Shown: positions 43,934 to 52,288, counted from the stretch's first letter. The stretch: DNA of 64,000 nucleotides from CAVPUA01 sp963708805 (GCA_963708805.1 CAVPUA010000001.1:124001-188000); one strand, 5' to 3'. The notes: a model not told the origin generated them from the sequence alone. Made by a program: numbers and translations.

Positions 43934-43967
43934 GCGCGCGCGGGCTGCGGCAGATGAGTGCGTCAGG
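43934..43967 (+). repeat. Array repeat copy 9
   Basis: GCGCGCGCGGGCTGCGGCAG then ATGAGTGCGTCAGG. It fills the 39-bp gap between two leftward genes, overlapping the stop of the next one. Confidence 0.55.
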
Positions 43968-44589
43968 ATCGAGAGCGCAGCCATTTGAGCAGTTGCTTGT
44001 CCGCCCTAACGACACCCGCACCAGGGTGACGAGCGAACGGTGCGGCCGCCTCGTTGAAGTCGAGTGCTCGCCGGGCCGAGTCGCGCACGACGTCCGGCCG
44101 CCCTGCCGCTTCTGCCCAGCGAGCGCGCGCAACAGCCCAAGCGAAGTGGTTCGCTGGGAACGGCGATTGGCGGTTTACTCGCCAGGCTTCAAGCAAACAC
44201 CAAGCTTCGTCCAAAGCCGTCGGCGTCTTCCTGCGGGTGAGGAGTTCCGCCAACTTGACCTCGACCATTTGGGTCGTTCCGTTGAGCGTCGGATCCTCTT
44301 CGAGCAGTTGCCGATAGCGACGCTCGGCCTCGTCCGGATCGGATTCCGCGTCGAGGTCGCCCAGGTGTTCCAGCGTCGGCCAACGCATCACCGGGGAACC
44401 GTCCGGATCTTCGAGCACTCGGAGCCAGAGCGCGCGAGCGCCATCTCGTTCCCCGGCCTCGTTCAGGGCCAACCCTTTGATTCGGAGGTACTGCGACCGC
44501 CCGGTTCTCCGTGCTCGGCGAAGGCGTGCCTCGAAGTCGGCCTGATCGTCGGCACCCCACGCCGGGCTCCTGAACCATTCGTCGGCCAC
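43963..44589 (-). CDS. TPR-like helical repeat protein
   Basis: A 208-residue all-helical protein. ATG 44589 opens MADEWFRSPAWGADDQADFE. Repeated helix pairs of about 34-38 residues (YLRIKGLALNEAGERDGARA, LEHLGDLDAESDPDEAERRY, ALDEAWCLLEAW) fit tetratricopeptide-like repeats. Very similar stand-alone proteins occur widely in actinobacteria and myxobacteria; their role is unknown. Single gene between array repeats 9 and 10. Confidence 0.75.
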   Translation of the reverse strand: MADEWFRSPAWGADDQADFEARLRRARRTGRSQYLRIKGLALNEAGERDGARALWLRVLEDPDGSPVMRWPTLEHLGDLDAESDPDEAERRYRQLLEEDPTLNGTTQMVEVKLAELLTRRKTPTALDEAWCLLEAWRVNRQSPFPANHFAWAVARARWAEAAGRPDVVRDSARRALDFNEAAAPFARHPGAGVVRADKQLLKWLRSRS

Positions 44590-44641
44590 GCCTGCGAACT
44601 TATCGGGCGGCCTTGAAACGCACTACTTTCGGCAAGACCGC

Positions 44642-44673
44642 GCGCACCACGCGGCATGTGCGGATGATTCGAG
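44642..44673 (+). repeat. Array repeat copy 10
   Basis: GCGCACCACGCGGCATGTGC then GGATGATTCGAG, in the gap between divergent genes. Confidence 0.65.
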
Positions 44674-44705
44674 TGGCGATGACGGATGATGTTTGAGTGC
44701 CTCCG

Positions 44706-45482
44706 ATGCTTTCGATCGCTGATCCACTCAACGAGATCGGCTGGATCGATGAGACGCGCCCGGAGATCGAACGATGGACCGGATACGACATGGTGGGATG
44801 GCCCGCTGCTGTCTGGTTGTTGCACGCGATGTACGAGAACCCCGATGTGTCCGCTGAGGTCAGTCACGATGAACGTCATCGGTGGCGAGTCGAGCAGGGG
44901 GCCGAGCCGCCAGTGGTCGTTGGCGGTGTCAACCTGGATGACATGACCACGGTGAGCGGTGGGTCAAGTGGATTCGCGGCACGTCCCGGCGCACCCTGGC
45001 AACGTCTGCCGTGGTCGGACTACGCGCACCGATTAGGCATCGAGCTTGGTGAAGGTCTGGACGTTCCTCCCTGCTTTCGTTGGTTTCCGCATGCCAGCTG
45101 GCCGGTGAGTATCGATCCGCCGCCCGAAGGATCACTGGATGAGGAGACTCTGGACGGGCTGATCGCAACGTTGGCCGATCACTCGGAGCGTGGTGCCGAG
45201 ACACTCTGCATCGCCTCGTACGCCGTGGGCGCGTCCTCGGACTGGAAGCGGGAGTTGCCCGAAGTGTTTCGAGGTCCGTTGCGAGCGATTCCCGATTTCG
45301 TGCAGGGGAACCAGCCCAGGCAGTTCACGCCGACGAACATTTGGCCCATCGACCGGTCATGGTTCGTCTACTCGGATTACGACCTATGGACGACGAAGGT
45401 CAGCGGCTCGGCGGAGCTTATTGCTGATCTCTGGCGACACCCAGACCTCGAACTGCTGACGTGGCCGCCATCGACGTCATGA
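44706..45482 (+). CDS. Unknown protein, about 258 residues
   Basis: Begins at ATG 44706 (MLSIADPLNEIGWIDETRPE) or GTG 44697. A soluble, Trp-rich protein. The C-terminal half (TLCIASYAVGASSDWKRELP, IWPIDRSWFVYSDYDLWTTK, ELIADLWRHPDLELLTWPP) resembles hypothetical proteins in many actinobacteria that hold the 'WFVYSDYDLWTTKVSG' block. The N-terminal 100 residues look like a separate small domain. No function known. Single gene between array repeats 10 and 11. Confidence 0.65.
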   Translation: MLSIADPLNEIGWIDETRPEIERWTGYDMVGWPAAVWLLHAMYENPDVSAEVSHDERHRWRVEQGAEPPVVVGGVNLDDMTTVSGGSSGFAARPGAPWQRLPWSDYAHRLGIELGEGLDVPPCFRWFPHASWPVSIDPPPEGSLDEETLDGLIATLADHSERGAETLCIASYAVGASSDWKRELPEVFRGPLRAIPDFVQGNQPRQFTPTNIWPIDRSWFVYSDYDLWTTKVSGSAELIADLWRHPDLELLTWPPSTS

Positions 45483-45510
45483 CCAGTCAACGGCGCAGCT
45501 TCAGCACGAT

Positions 45511-45540
45511 CGCACTCCATCGGCGGCAATTCCGGTCGAC
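45511..45540 (+). repeat. Array repeat copy 11
   Basis: CGCACTCCATCGGCGGCAAT then TCCGGTCGAC, between two rightward genes. Confidence 0.65.
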
Positions 45541-45565
45541 CCTGCCAAGCTCCGATACTGGGTCC

Positions 45566-45961
45566 GTGAAACACGACGCACCTGATGGTCAACGGTGGCG
45601 ACTTGGCCGAGGCCTACTCGACTCCATGGACAAGGGGTCGGGTGCGGCTCGGAGAAGCCGCGAGGCTGCCCTAGCCGAAGGCAACTTCGTAGCGTTCTTG
45701 CAACGGGACGGGAAGTGGGTCGAGGGCCGCGCGGCCGTCGTCAGCGGCGACTTGACCTTCGTCTCGGTCGGTGGAGAGACGGCGACCCTCAGAGTCAGTT
45801 CTTGCAGCCCTCGGCCCGGTCGGACGTGGCGTCTCGCTCGCGATCGCGGATTCCGATGGATCCACGCGCACGAGGTCGACTTGATGGCCTTGGACCAGAC
45901 GCAGTGGCTCGTGGCGGTTGGCAAACGCGAGCTACCCGTGCTCCTCGACGCGACCGACTGA
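45566..45961 (+). CDS. Unknown protein, 131 residues
   Basis: GTG 45566 (VKHDAPDGQRWRLGRGLLDS) is favoured because upstream codons cross array repeat 11. A basic N-terminus with an Arg-rich helix (GSGAARRSREAALAEGNFVA) is followed by beta-rich sequence (GDLTFVSVGGETATLRVSS, QWLVAVGKRELPVLLDA). No family recognised. Confidence 0.55.
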   Translation: MKHDAPDGQRWRLGRGLLDSMDKGSGAARRSREAALAEGNFVAFLQRDGKWVEGRAAVVSGDLTFVSVGGETATLRVSSCSPRPGRTWRLARDRGFRWIHAHEVDLMALDQTQWLVAVGKRELPVLLDATD

Positions 45962-45975
45962 GACTGGTCGGCGAG

Positions 45976-46020
45976 GCGCGCCACCGGCGGCAGTTCCGGG
46001 CGCGGAGGGCGGCATTTTCG
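45976..46020 (+). repeat. Array repeat copy 12 (double)
   Basis: GCGCGCCACCGGCGGCAGTT then CCGGGCG, immediately followed by a second partial copy CGCGGAGGGCGGCATTTTCG. Confidence 0.65.
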
Positions 46021-46061
46021 TTCGTTTCGACGAGGAAGCGGCCGGGTACGTCGTCGTCGTG

Positions 46062-46631
46062 ATGAGCGGCGACGACGAGGTCGAATCTATGGTGACGATC
46101 TACCGAGCGGCGACGCACATTGGCCGCGCCCGCACCTTCCATGTATCGGTAGATGGGCGGGAGCGGGGTACGGTCCAGGGTTCGCAACGCCTCGACTTGG
46201 CCCTCAGTTCGGGCGGACACACCTTTAGCGCCCACTACGGGTCGCACCCGAACGGGACGGCAACGTTGAACGTTGACCTTCCGCGCGGAGGCGAGCCGAC
46301 CTTGATCGTCATAGATGTGGTGGACGCGCCCGCTGGTATGGCCGCGAAGGCTCTCGCTCTTCGCCTAACCGCGTCAGATACTGACAAGGCATCGGCCCGC
46401 GGCGGGGTGTCGTCGTTCGTAGGCGCCCAGTCGGCCGGCGGACGTATAGCCCTTGCGGTCGCGCTCGTGTTGCTGGTTGGGGGCCGGTGCATCGCGTGGG
46501 TTGACCCTGACCTTCCCGGTCTCAGCCTTCTCGTCAGTCTGGCTGGCGCTGTAACCCTCGTGGTGTTCGGGTTCCGCAAGTTGCTGTACCGCGAGAACAA
46601 GACATCTCGCCAGGACGATCGACGACGCTGA
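46062..46631 (+). CDS. Membrane-anchored unknown protein
   Basis: About 189 residues from ATG 46062; ATG 46089 (MVTIYRAATHIGRARTFHVS) is an equally good start. The first 100 residues form a beta-sandwich-like domain (FHVSVDGRERGTVQ, LDLALSSGGHTFSAHYGSHP, TATLNVDLPRGGEPTLIVID) of a kind often annotated as hypothetical with an interior sugar- or lipid-binding fold. Two membrane spans close the protein (IALAVALVLLVGGRCIAWV, LLVSLAGAVTLVVFGF). No function known. Confidence 0.6.
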   Translation: MSGDDEVESMVTIYRAATHIGRARTFHVSVDGRERGTVQGSQRLDLALSSGGHTFSAHYGSHPNGTATLNVDLPRGGEPTLIVIDVVDAPAGMAAKALALRLTASDTDKASARGGVSSFVGAQSAGGRIALAVALVLLVGGRCIAWVDPDLPGLSLLVSLAGAVTLVVFGFRKLLYRENKTSRQDDRRR

Positions 46632-46635
46632 GCTT

Positions 46636-46662
46636 GCGCTGTACGCGGGAAATCCGGATAGC
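46636..46662 (+). repeat. Array repeat copy 13
   Basis: GCGCTGTACGCGGGAAATCC then GGATAGC, between two convergent genes; close to copy 1 in sequence. Confidence 0.55.
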
Positions 46663-47345
46663 TACCGGCATGGCGAATAGGCTCCCTCCGCCCAGGTCGG
46701 ACCGCCTGTCGAGCGGACGGCGGCCCAGCGAAGGGCCTGTTCGTTTTCAGGGACAGAGTTCATCTCCTCCATCAGTTGGTCGAGATCCTCTGAAGGGCCT
46801 TGCGCGGCGAGGACGGCCAGACGCAGTTTGTCGTTCACAGTGAATCCGTCCAGACGTCTCCAATCTGCGTCTGGTGGCGGGGTTCGGGCTAGCAGCGCAT
46901 CCCGGTCGAGCCAGATATGCAGGTAAGGGAGAACATCGGCGTAGAGCACGTCACGTAGCGCCGAGGCCATTCCCCGTCGCTTCTCGACGCTGCTGTAAGA
47001 CCACGGTTCGGCGTGTGTCGGTCGGCTGCCGGGTGCACCGACTCGCCACGAATAACCACCTGAATCTCCCTCAAGGACTCTTCTCGCCGGATAGGTCTTG
47101 CCGCTCTCAAAGTGCAGGCAGTCCCACAGCGGCTCGCTCATTGCCGACGCAATGAGAAGGAACGTGCACCACTCGCCTAGAGCCCAACCTCGGAACTGAA
47201 TCGAAACCTGATCACCGTTCGGCGCCGCCTTGCGGTACGTGTGCGCGGACTTGCGGTAGCCGTTCGCCTTCAGGAATGGCGTGACGAAGGTTGCCAAGAA
47301 GTAGTCCAGTTCTTCACGGCTCGATCCAGCGAAGCCAGGTTCCAT
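46662..47345 (-). CDS. DUF4304-like protein
   Basis: A 227-residue protein from ATG 47345. FVTPFLKANGYRKSAHTYRK then VSIQFRGWALGEWCTFLLIA matches the DUF4304 start, a domain found in scattered single genes of bacteria, often in accessory regions. The C-terminal half (VLPYLHIWLDRDALLARTPP) matches the family's extended form. No enzymatic motif is evident. Single gene between array repeats 13 and 14. Confidence 0.75.
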   Translation of the reverse strand: MEPGFAGSSREELDYFLATFVTPFLKANGYRKSAHTYRKAAPNGDQVSIQFRGWALGEWCTFLLIASAMSEPLWDCLHFESGKTYPARRVLEGDSGGYSWRVGAPGSRPTHAEPWSYSSVEKRRGMASALRDVLYADVLPYLHIWLDRDALLARTPPPDADWRRLDGFTVNDKLRLAVLAAQGPSEDLDQLMEEMNSVPENEQALRWAAVRSTGGPTWAEGAYSPCR

Positions 47346-47462
47346 GAACCCATCCTCGCGTACGCGGACACAACCGCAGGCGCCCCAGTCATCTGTCGCA
47401 ACACCGAGGTCGAGGTAGCCAGATCAGTCCGTCTTATTCTGGGGCGGCCCAGTTGCGACGAC

Positions 47463-47519
47463 CGGAGATCGGCAGTTTCGGGCGCCCCGAGCGCGCGCTG
47501 ACGGCGGCATTTCCGGTCG
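47463..47519 (+). repeat. Array repeat copy 14 (double)
   Basis: CGGAGATCGGCAGTTTCGGG at 47463 and a consensus-perfect copy GCGCGCTGACGGCGGCATTT then CCGGTCG at 47493-47519. Last copy of the dense cluster. Confidence 0.75.
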
Positions 47520-47554
47520 AATGAATCACGATGCTTGCGAAGCGTCAGGCGGTA

Positions 47555-48637
47555 TCAGCCGTGGGTCGTCACGCCCATGGATTCTCCGGTGTCGGCGTTG
47601 TACGGGGCGAGAATCGTGATTCCGCATGGGCCGTAGTCGGTCTCGACGCCCCTCCCTTGAATCAGCCAAGTCGCTACGTTCGTATAGAACGGGGTAGTCG
47701 AGTTGTCTGGATTGATGTGGGCCGGGGTCTGCGCGGAGTAGCTGCCGAAGGTGACGCTCCAGGTGATGGAGCCGCTGACGTTGCTACCGAAGCCCTGGCG
47801 GAAGCTGTTCCCAGACGGTGGCCGCGCTCACCTGCGGTTGAACGGTCGCCGGTTCGGGATCGAGCCGCCCGTTGTTGTCGTCGAGCACCAGCTGAGTAGT
47901 TGCCCGAGTTGGTGTCGGGACCGTTGGTCGGCACGGAACCGGGCGTAGGGCAGCGCCCGAGCATTGAACTGTCGGCCCTTGTCGCGTTGTAGGAGATGGA
48001 GTCGAGGATTGCCTGTTCGAGGGCGGGATCAGGGCCGATCCCGATCTGGACCGAGACACCGTGGTACCAGACATTGACGCGACGAGTTGGCGGTAGTCAT
48101 GAGGTACACCTGTTGTCCGCCGCGAAGCGTGGTCGACGCTTGATCCGGCGGTGTCGATCCGCCCGGCTGCATCCACACGCCGTCCGCGGCCGGCAGCGTC
48201 GCGTTCGGAGCCCGAGCGGGACAGGCCGGCGCGTCCATCGAGCTCGATCCAAAGAACACCCGATCTGATTGCCCCTGGAACGTGGAAGAACAGGTGTACG
48301 CGGCATGCGCTCCATCGATCACTGGCCAGGCGGCCGGGACGGTCAGTTGGACACCGTGGAACGTGACCAGTTTGGTGGTGGCCGTGGGAACTTGCGTAGG
48401 TGAGGTGGCTGGTCGCGAATGCTGGGGAAATGCCGATCGAACAGTTAGCGCCACTGCGGCGACGAGCAGGATCGATGCGATGACGCCGACGGGTGCAAGC
48501 CACCTCCGTCGCCGTCCACGTGGCACTGGGCGGGCGGCTGTGGCCCGGTCGAGGAGCTCCTGGGGGCTTGCGATGTCGTCGGCCTCGGCCTTCAAGACGG
48601 CAACGAGATCGGCTGCACTTCGGATGTGATTGGTCAT
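47555..48637 (-). pseudogene. Membrane-anchored partner of the SigE-family sigma factor, three frameshifts
   Basis: From ATG 48637 (MTNHIRSAADLVAVLKAEAD) the protein has a cytoplasmic segment, an Arg-rich stop-transfer region (PRGRRRRWLAPVG) and one membrane span (IASILLVAAVALTV). An extracytoplasmic domain with paired cysteines follows, continuing through frame changes near 48085, 47905 and 47805 to TGA 47555-47557. The segments VNVWYHGVSVQIGIGPDP, TQLVLDDNNGRLDPEPATVQ and YGPCGITILAPYNADTG are coding-like. Repaired length is about 355 residues. Its ATG overlaps the sigma-factor stop, a typical anti-sigma arrangement, though no ZAS motif is seen. Confidence 0.6.
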
Positions 48638-49131
48638 GGAAGCCGGTTCGCCTCTCCTTGCGTACTTGAAATGTCGATTCGCAACGCTCGCAGAGCGCGT
48701 GACGCGTGGGAGCGGACCGTGCTCAGGCTGCAACCGAGTAGTTGAGCGATGTCTGCATCCGATAGATCCTCGTAGAAGCGAAGCACGACCACTGCCCGTT
48801 GCCGCCTGGGGAGCTTGGCCAATCCAAGCCGTAACACGTCACGGTCCAGGACGGTGTCGAAGGGGTCGGAACGCGATCCGGGGTGATGCGGTACGAGCGC
48901 GAACGGGTGAACTCGGAACCATTTGCGACCCCAGGAGATGTAGGCGTTGACAATCATTCGTCGGACGTACGCATCGAGGTTCTCGACGTCCTCGAAGCGC
49001 TCCGGCTCGGCCACCAGGCGGGTCAACACATCCTGAACGATGTCCTCGGCGACGCCGCGGTCGCCGACAAGCGCGCGGGCGAAACCTGCCAGCGCTGGCA
49101 GACCGGACCGGATCCAGTCATCGACCTTCAC
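48634..49131 (-). CDS. SigE-family RNA polymerase sigma factor
   Basis: A 165-residue ECF sigma factor of the actinobacterial SigE-like group. GTG 49131 is chosen for the GAGG five bases upstream. Region 2 (ARALVGDRGVAEDIVQDVLT, YVRRMIVNAYISWGRKW) and region 4 (LAKLPRRQRAVVVLRFYEDL, IAQLLGCSLSTVRSHASRAL) are complete. Such factors usually control cell-envelope genes with a membrane partner encoded just downstream, as here. Confidence 0.88.
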   Translation of the reverse strand: MKVDDWIRSGLPALAGFARALVGDRGVAEDIVQDVLTRLVAEPERFEDVENLDAYVRRMIVNAYISWGRKWFRVHPFALVPHHPGSRSDPFDTVLDRDVLRLGLAKLPRRQRAVVVLRFYEDLSDADIAQLLGCSLSTVRSHASRALRALRIDISSTQGEANRLP

Positions 49132-49314
49132 GGCGTCCTCGCTACACGTCACCGATGAAGACGCAGCTCAACCCCAGATTGTTGAGTCCGCCCGTCAGAT
49201 TGCGACAGATACCTCGACGTCAGCCGAATCGCCCATCGTGACGAGACACCGAGCAAAGAAATTTCAGTCACCTCAGTCATGATTGCAGGCCGACCCCGGA
49301 TGCGCGCACATCGA

Positions 49315-49398
49315 CATGTCCGGGCGACTTTTGGACGCCCCAAGGATCGGTCTGGGCGCCTATCGCCGAAGTCTCGCGGCGCGCCTGTCGACGGTTAG
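49315..49398 (+). repeat. 84-bp dispersed repeat, copy 2
   Basis: Same start (CATGTCCGGGCGAC) and end (ACGGTTAG) as copy 1 at 15643. The upstream GCGCGCACATCGA resembles the left half of the array repeat. Its end overlaps the stop codon of the leftward histidine-kinase gene. Confidence 0.75.
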
Positions 49399-50558
49399 CG
49401 CACCTGTACGTGTCGGTTGATCGGCGTCGTTCCGCGATCCGGCGGATCCTCCGACGCAGTGCAGCGCGGCGCGACGGGGAGTCGCGCCGACACCCGGAGG
49501 CCGCCAGCTGCCCTGGCCGACAGGTGGAGAGAGCCGCCATGGGCCTGGACGATGGTGTTGACGATCGCCAGACCGAGGCCGACTCCTGCGTGCTCACCGC
49601 GGGTGCGTTCGGTGCCGCGCTGGAAGGGCTCGACGAGTGTCGAGACCAGCTGGGGCGTGAGCTGGTGTCCGGTGTTCTCCACGGTGAACATCACGTAGCT
49701 GAGTCCGTCTTCGACCGATACCCAGACCAGGCCGTCTTGGCGCACGTTGTGAACGATCGCGTTGTGGACGAGGTTCGTCGCCATCTGCAGCAGCAATGGG
49801 GGTGAGCCGATCGAGGTGGTCGGACCACCCGAGATCTGGACGGTGACGTGGTGTTCTTCTGCGCACGCGATGAGGGTTTCGATGGCTTCTTCGGCCACAA
49901 GTGACAGGTCAACGCGTTCTGGGATGACGGGTCGCTGGTCGGCTCGGCTGAGGAGCAGCAACGCCTCGGTCAGCTTGATCGCGCGGGCGTTGACGGCGCG
50001 GAGACGTTCGTTGAGTTCGTCGGCGTCGCGGCTCGGGTCGTTGCGGGCGACGTCGAGAAGTGTCTGGGTGATCGCCAGTGGGGTGCGCAGCTCGTGGGAG
50101 GCATTGGCGGCGAAGCGTCGCTGTTCGGCGATGTGGGCTTCGAGGCGGGCCAGCATGGCGTCGAAGCTGTCCGCGAGCTCGCGGAACTCGTCCCGGCGGC
50201 CCGGCAGCGTGATGCGGTGGGCGAGCGAACCCGACGTCGCCAGACGCGTGGCCTGGGTGATGCGGTCCAGAGGCGCGAGCATGCGACCGGCGAGAAACCA
50301 TCCCCCGACAAGACCGAACACCAGCAGGAATACGAGGACGATGGCGGCCACTTCGCCGAAGGTTCGTTGAGCGGGCGAGCGGCCCGGGGCGAACGCCCCG
50401 CCGATGCCGGACCGGGTCCTTTCGACGATGGGCGCGTGCGATAAGAAACGCTCCAGGATCAGCCAGAGCGCAAGCAACAAGGCGCCCGCAAGCATCAGGA
50501 ATGCGGCGTAGCTCAGAGTGAGTTTGAGGCGAACACTCAGACCAGCCGGTCTATCCAT
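49395..50558 (-). CDS. Sensor histidine kinase (HAMP/HisKA/HATPase)
   Basis: A 387-residue kinase. Two membrane spans (LTLSYAAFLMLAGALLLALW and VAAIVLVFLLVFGLVGGWFL) flank a short 35-residue outer loop, then come HAMP, HisKA (RRFAANASHELRTPLAITQT, phospho-His near 155) and HATPase (NLVHNAIVHNV; GVGLGLAIV). The short sensor loop is like VanS- or CseC-type kinases that sense cell-wall stress or glycopeptides. 16 bases after the OmpR-type regulator in one operon, which is divergent from a D,D-carboxypeptidase. Confidence 0.9.
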   Translation of the reverse strand: MDRPAGLSVRLKLTLSYAAFLMLAGALLLALWLILERFLSHAPIVERTRSGIGGAFAPGRSPAQRTFGEVAAIVLVFLLVFGLVGGWFLAGRMLAPLDRITQATRLATSGSLAHRITLPGRRDEFRELADSFDAMLARLEAHIAEQRRFAANASHELRTPLAITQTLLDVARNDPSRDADELNERLRAVNARAIKLTEALLLLSRADQRPVIPERVDLSLVAEEAIETLIACAEEHHVTVQISGGPTTSIGSPPLLLQMATNLVHNAIVHNVRQDGLVWVSVEDGLSYVMFTVENTGHQLTPQLVSTLVEPFQRGTERTRGEHAGVGLGLAIVNTIVQAHGGSLHLSARAAGGLRVSARLPVAPRCTASEDPPDRGTTPINRHVQVR

Positions 50559-50574
50559 CGAAGCCTCCTGGCGA

Positions 50575-51246
50575 TCACGTCACGGGTGCGGTGTCGATGC
50601 GGTAGCCGACGCCGGGGACCGTAGCGATGATCCACGGCGGCCCCAGGCGTTTGCGCAATGCCGACACCGTGATGCGGACGGCGTTCGTGAACGGGTCCGC
50701 GTTCTCATCCCAGGCTCGCTCCAAGAGCGCCTCGGCGCTGACGACGCCCCCTTCGGCGTCGAGCAGGACTTCAAGGACCGCGAACTGCTTGCGGGTGAGC
50801 GCGACGAACCGATCGTTGCGGTAGACCTCGCGCCGGAACGGGTCCAGCCGCAGACCGGCGAGCTCGCGCACGGGTGGACGGTTGTGGGCGCGTCGACGAT
50901 CGAGTGCCCTCAGACGCAGGACGAGTTCCCGGAACTCGAACGGCTTGGTCAGGTAATCGTCTGCCCCGAGCTCGAACCCGGAGGACTTGTCGGCAATCCG
51001 GTCGGCTGCGGTGAGCATGAGGATCGGCATGCCGGTGCCCGAGCCGACGATCCGTCTGGCGATGTCGTCGCCGGACAGGCCTGGAAGGTCACGATCGAGG
51101 ACGGCGATGTCGTAAGCATTGACGCTGAGCAGCGCGGCGGCCGCGTCGCCGTCACCCGCGATATCGGCGGCGATCGCCTCGAGCCGTAGACCATCACGAA
51201 TGGCTTCGGCCATGTAGGGCTCATCCTCGACGACCAGCACACGCAC
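50575..51246 (-). CDS. OmpR-family response regulator
   Basis: A 223-residue regulator. Receiver: VEDEP acidic pocket, phospho-Asp51 in VLDRDLPG, switch Thr in MLTAAD and Lys in LTKPFEF. DNA-binding winged helix: FVALTRKQFAVLEVLLDAEG, RITVSALRKRLGPPWIIATV and PGVGYRI. First gene of a two-component operon with the downstream kinase; the 87-bp gap to the divergent carboxypeptidase is its likely target region. Confidence 0.92.
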   Translation of the reverse strand: MRVLVVEDEPYMAEAIRDGLRLEAIAADIAGDGDAAAALLSVNAYDIAVLDRDLPGLSGDDIARRIVGSGTGMPILMLTAADRIADKSSGFELGADDYLTKPFEFRELVLRLRALDRRRAHNRPPVRELAGLRLDPFRREVYRNDRFVALTRKQFAVLEVLLDAEGGVVSAEALLERAWDENADPFTNAVRITVSALRKRLGPPWIIATVPGVGYRIDTAPVT

Positions 51247-51333
51247 GCCCCGAGGCTAACCGTTGGATGCATATCGCTGACGTATTCAAAACCATGAACG
51301 TCCTGGCAACAGCCGGCCGCCTGGACTGGCGGC

Positions 51334-52275
51334 ATGATCACCACACGTCCCCCCGACGATTGGATGCCGACCCCGCCCAGCCGGCGCCGTCGCCGGACAC
51401 TGCTCACTGCACTGCTCGTCCTGCTCCTTATCGCTTTGGGCCTCACAGTCCGCTCTCTGCGCAGCGACGACGACAAGGATCGCGCCTATCTGTCGACGGA
51501 CGGGTGGCCCCGAGTCGGGCAGGGCGCGTACGTGCTCGGCGAGGACCAGCCCGCCGTCAGCCCGTCTGAGCGACCCGTGCCGATCGCGAGCCTGGCCAAG
51601 GTGATGACCGCCTACCTCCTGCTCAAGCACTACCCACTGAACGCGGGCGCGACTGGCCGCCTGTTCACCGTGACTCAGAGCGATGTCGCTGATACCGAGA
51701 CGCGGCGTCGTGAAGATCAATCAGTCATCGACGTCCGCGCCGGCGAGCAACTCACCGAGCGGGATGCGCTCATGGCCATGATGTTGCCGTCCGCGAACAA
51801 CATCGCGTGGCTCGTCGCGCGCGAGGTCGACGGCAGCGTTGCGTCGTTCGTCGCGGAGATGAACACGACGGCTCGCGCCCTGGGAATGTCCCACACGACC
51901 TACACCGACCCGAGCGGGTACGACGACCACACCGTATCCACCGCGCTCGACCAACTGCTGCTTGGCCAAGTCGCCGCCGACAACGCGACGCTCACCGAGA
52001 TCACGTCCGCTCGCAGCTACTCCCTGCCCGTTGTGGGCACGGTGATCAACACCGACTCGTTGATCGGCCAGGACGGGTTCGACGGCCTGAAGACTGGCTC
52101 GGACGACGCGGCCGGCGGCTGTTTCATGTTCCGGTCTTGGCGGCATACCGAGGGCGGCAACGAGCCGTTGATCGGGGTGGTGCTCGGACAGCAAGGACAC
52201 GACCTGATCGCCTCGGGACTGTACGCAGCCAAGCAGTTGGTCGACCGCGTAGCGCCGACGGCAGCCACCCCGTGA
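51334..52275 (+). CDS. D-alanyl-D-alanine carboxypeptidase (peptidase S11)
   Basis: A 313-residue membrane-anchored enzyme. One N-terminal span (TLLTALLVLLLIALGLTV) follows an Arg-rich start. Active-site motifs are complete: SLAK at 86-89, SAN at 153-155 and KTG at 253-255. It trims the terminal D-Ala from peptidoglycan stem peptides outside the membrane. Being divergent from a VanRS-like two-component system suggests regulated expression, which could change sensitivity to D-Ala-D-Ala-binding agents; that link is inference. Confidence 0.9.
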   Translation: MITTRPPDDWMPTPPSRRRRRTLLTALLVLLLIALGLTVRSLRSDDDKDRAYLSTDGWPRVGQGAYVLGEDQPAVSPSERPVPIASLAKVMTAYLLLKHYPLNAGATGRLFTVTQSDVADTETRRREDQSVIDVRAGEQLTERDALMAMMLPSANNIAWLVAREVDGSVASFVAEMNTTARALGMSHTTYTDPSGYDDHTVSTALDQLLLGQVAADNATLTEITSARSYSLPVVGTVINTDSLIGQDGFDGLKTGSDDAAGGCFMFRSWRHTEGGNEPLIGVVLGQQGHDLIASGLYAAKQLVDRVAPTAATP

Positions 52276-52288
52276 CCCTCGGATCAAC

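Noticed and set aside
36345..47519. CRISPR array
   Set aside because: Repeat spacing is 0.3-2.5 kb with genes between, repeats are imperfect, and no cas genes are present.
36345..47519. Classical integron
   Set aside because: No IntI-type integrase and no consistent GTTRRRY/RYYYAAC core pairs; the cassette idea is kept only as a hypothesis of a new kind of site.
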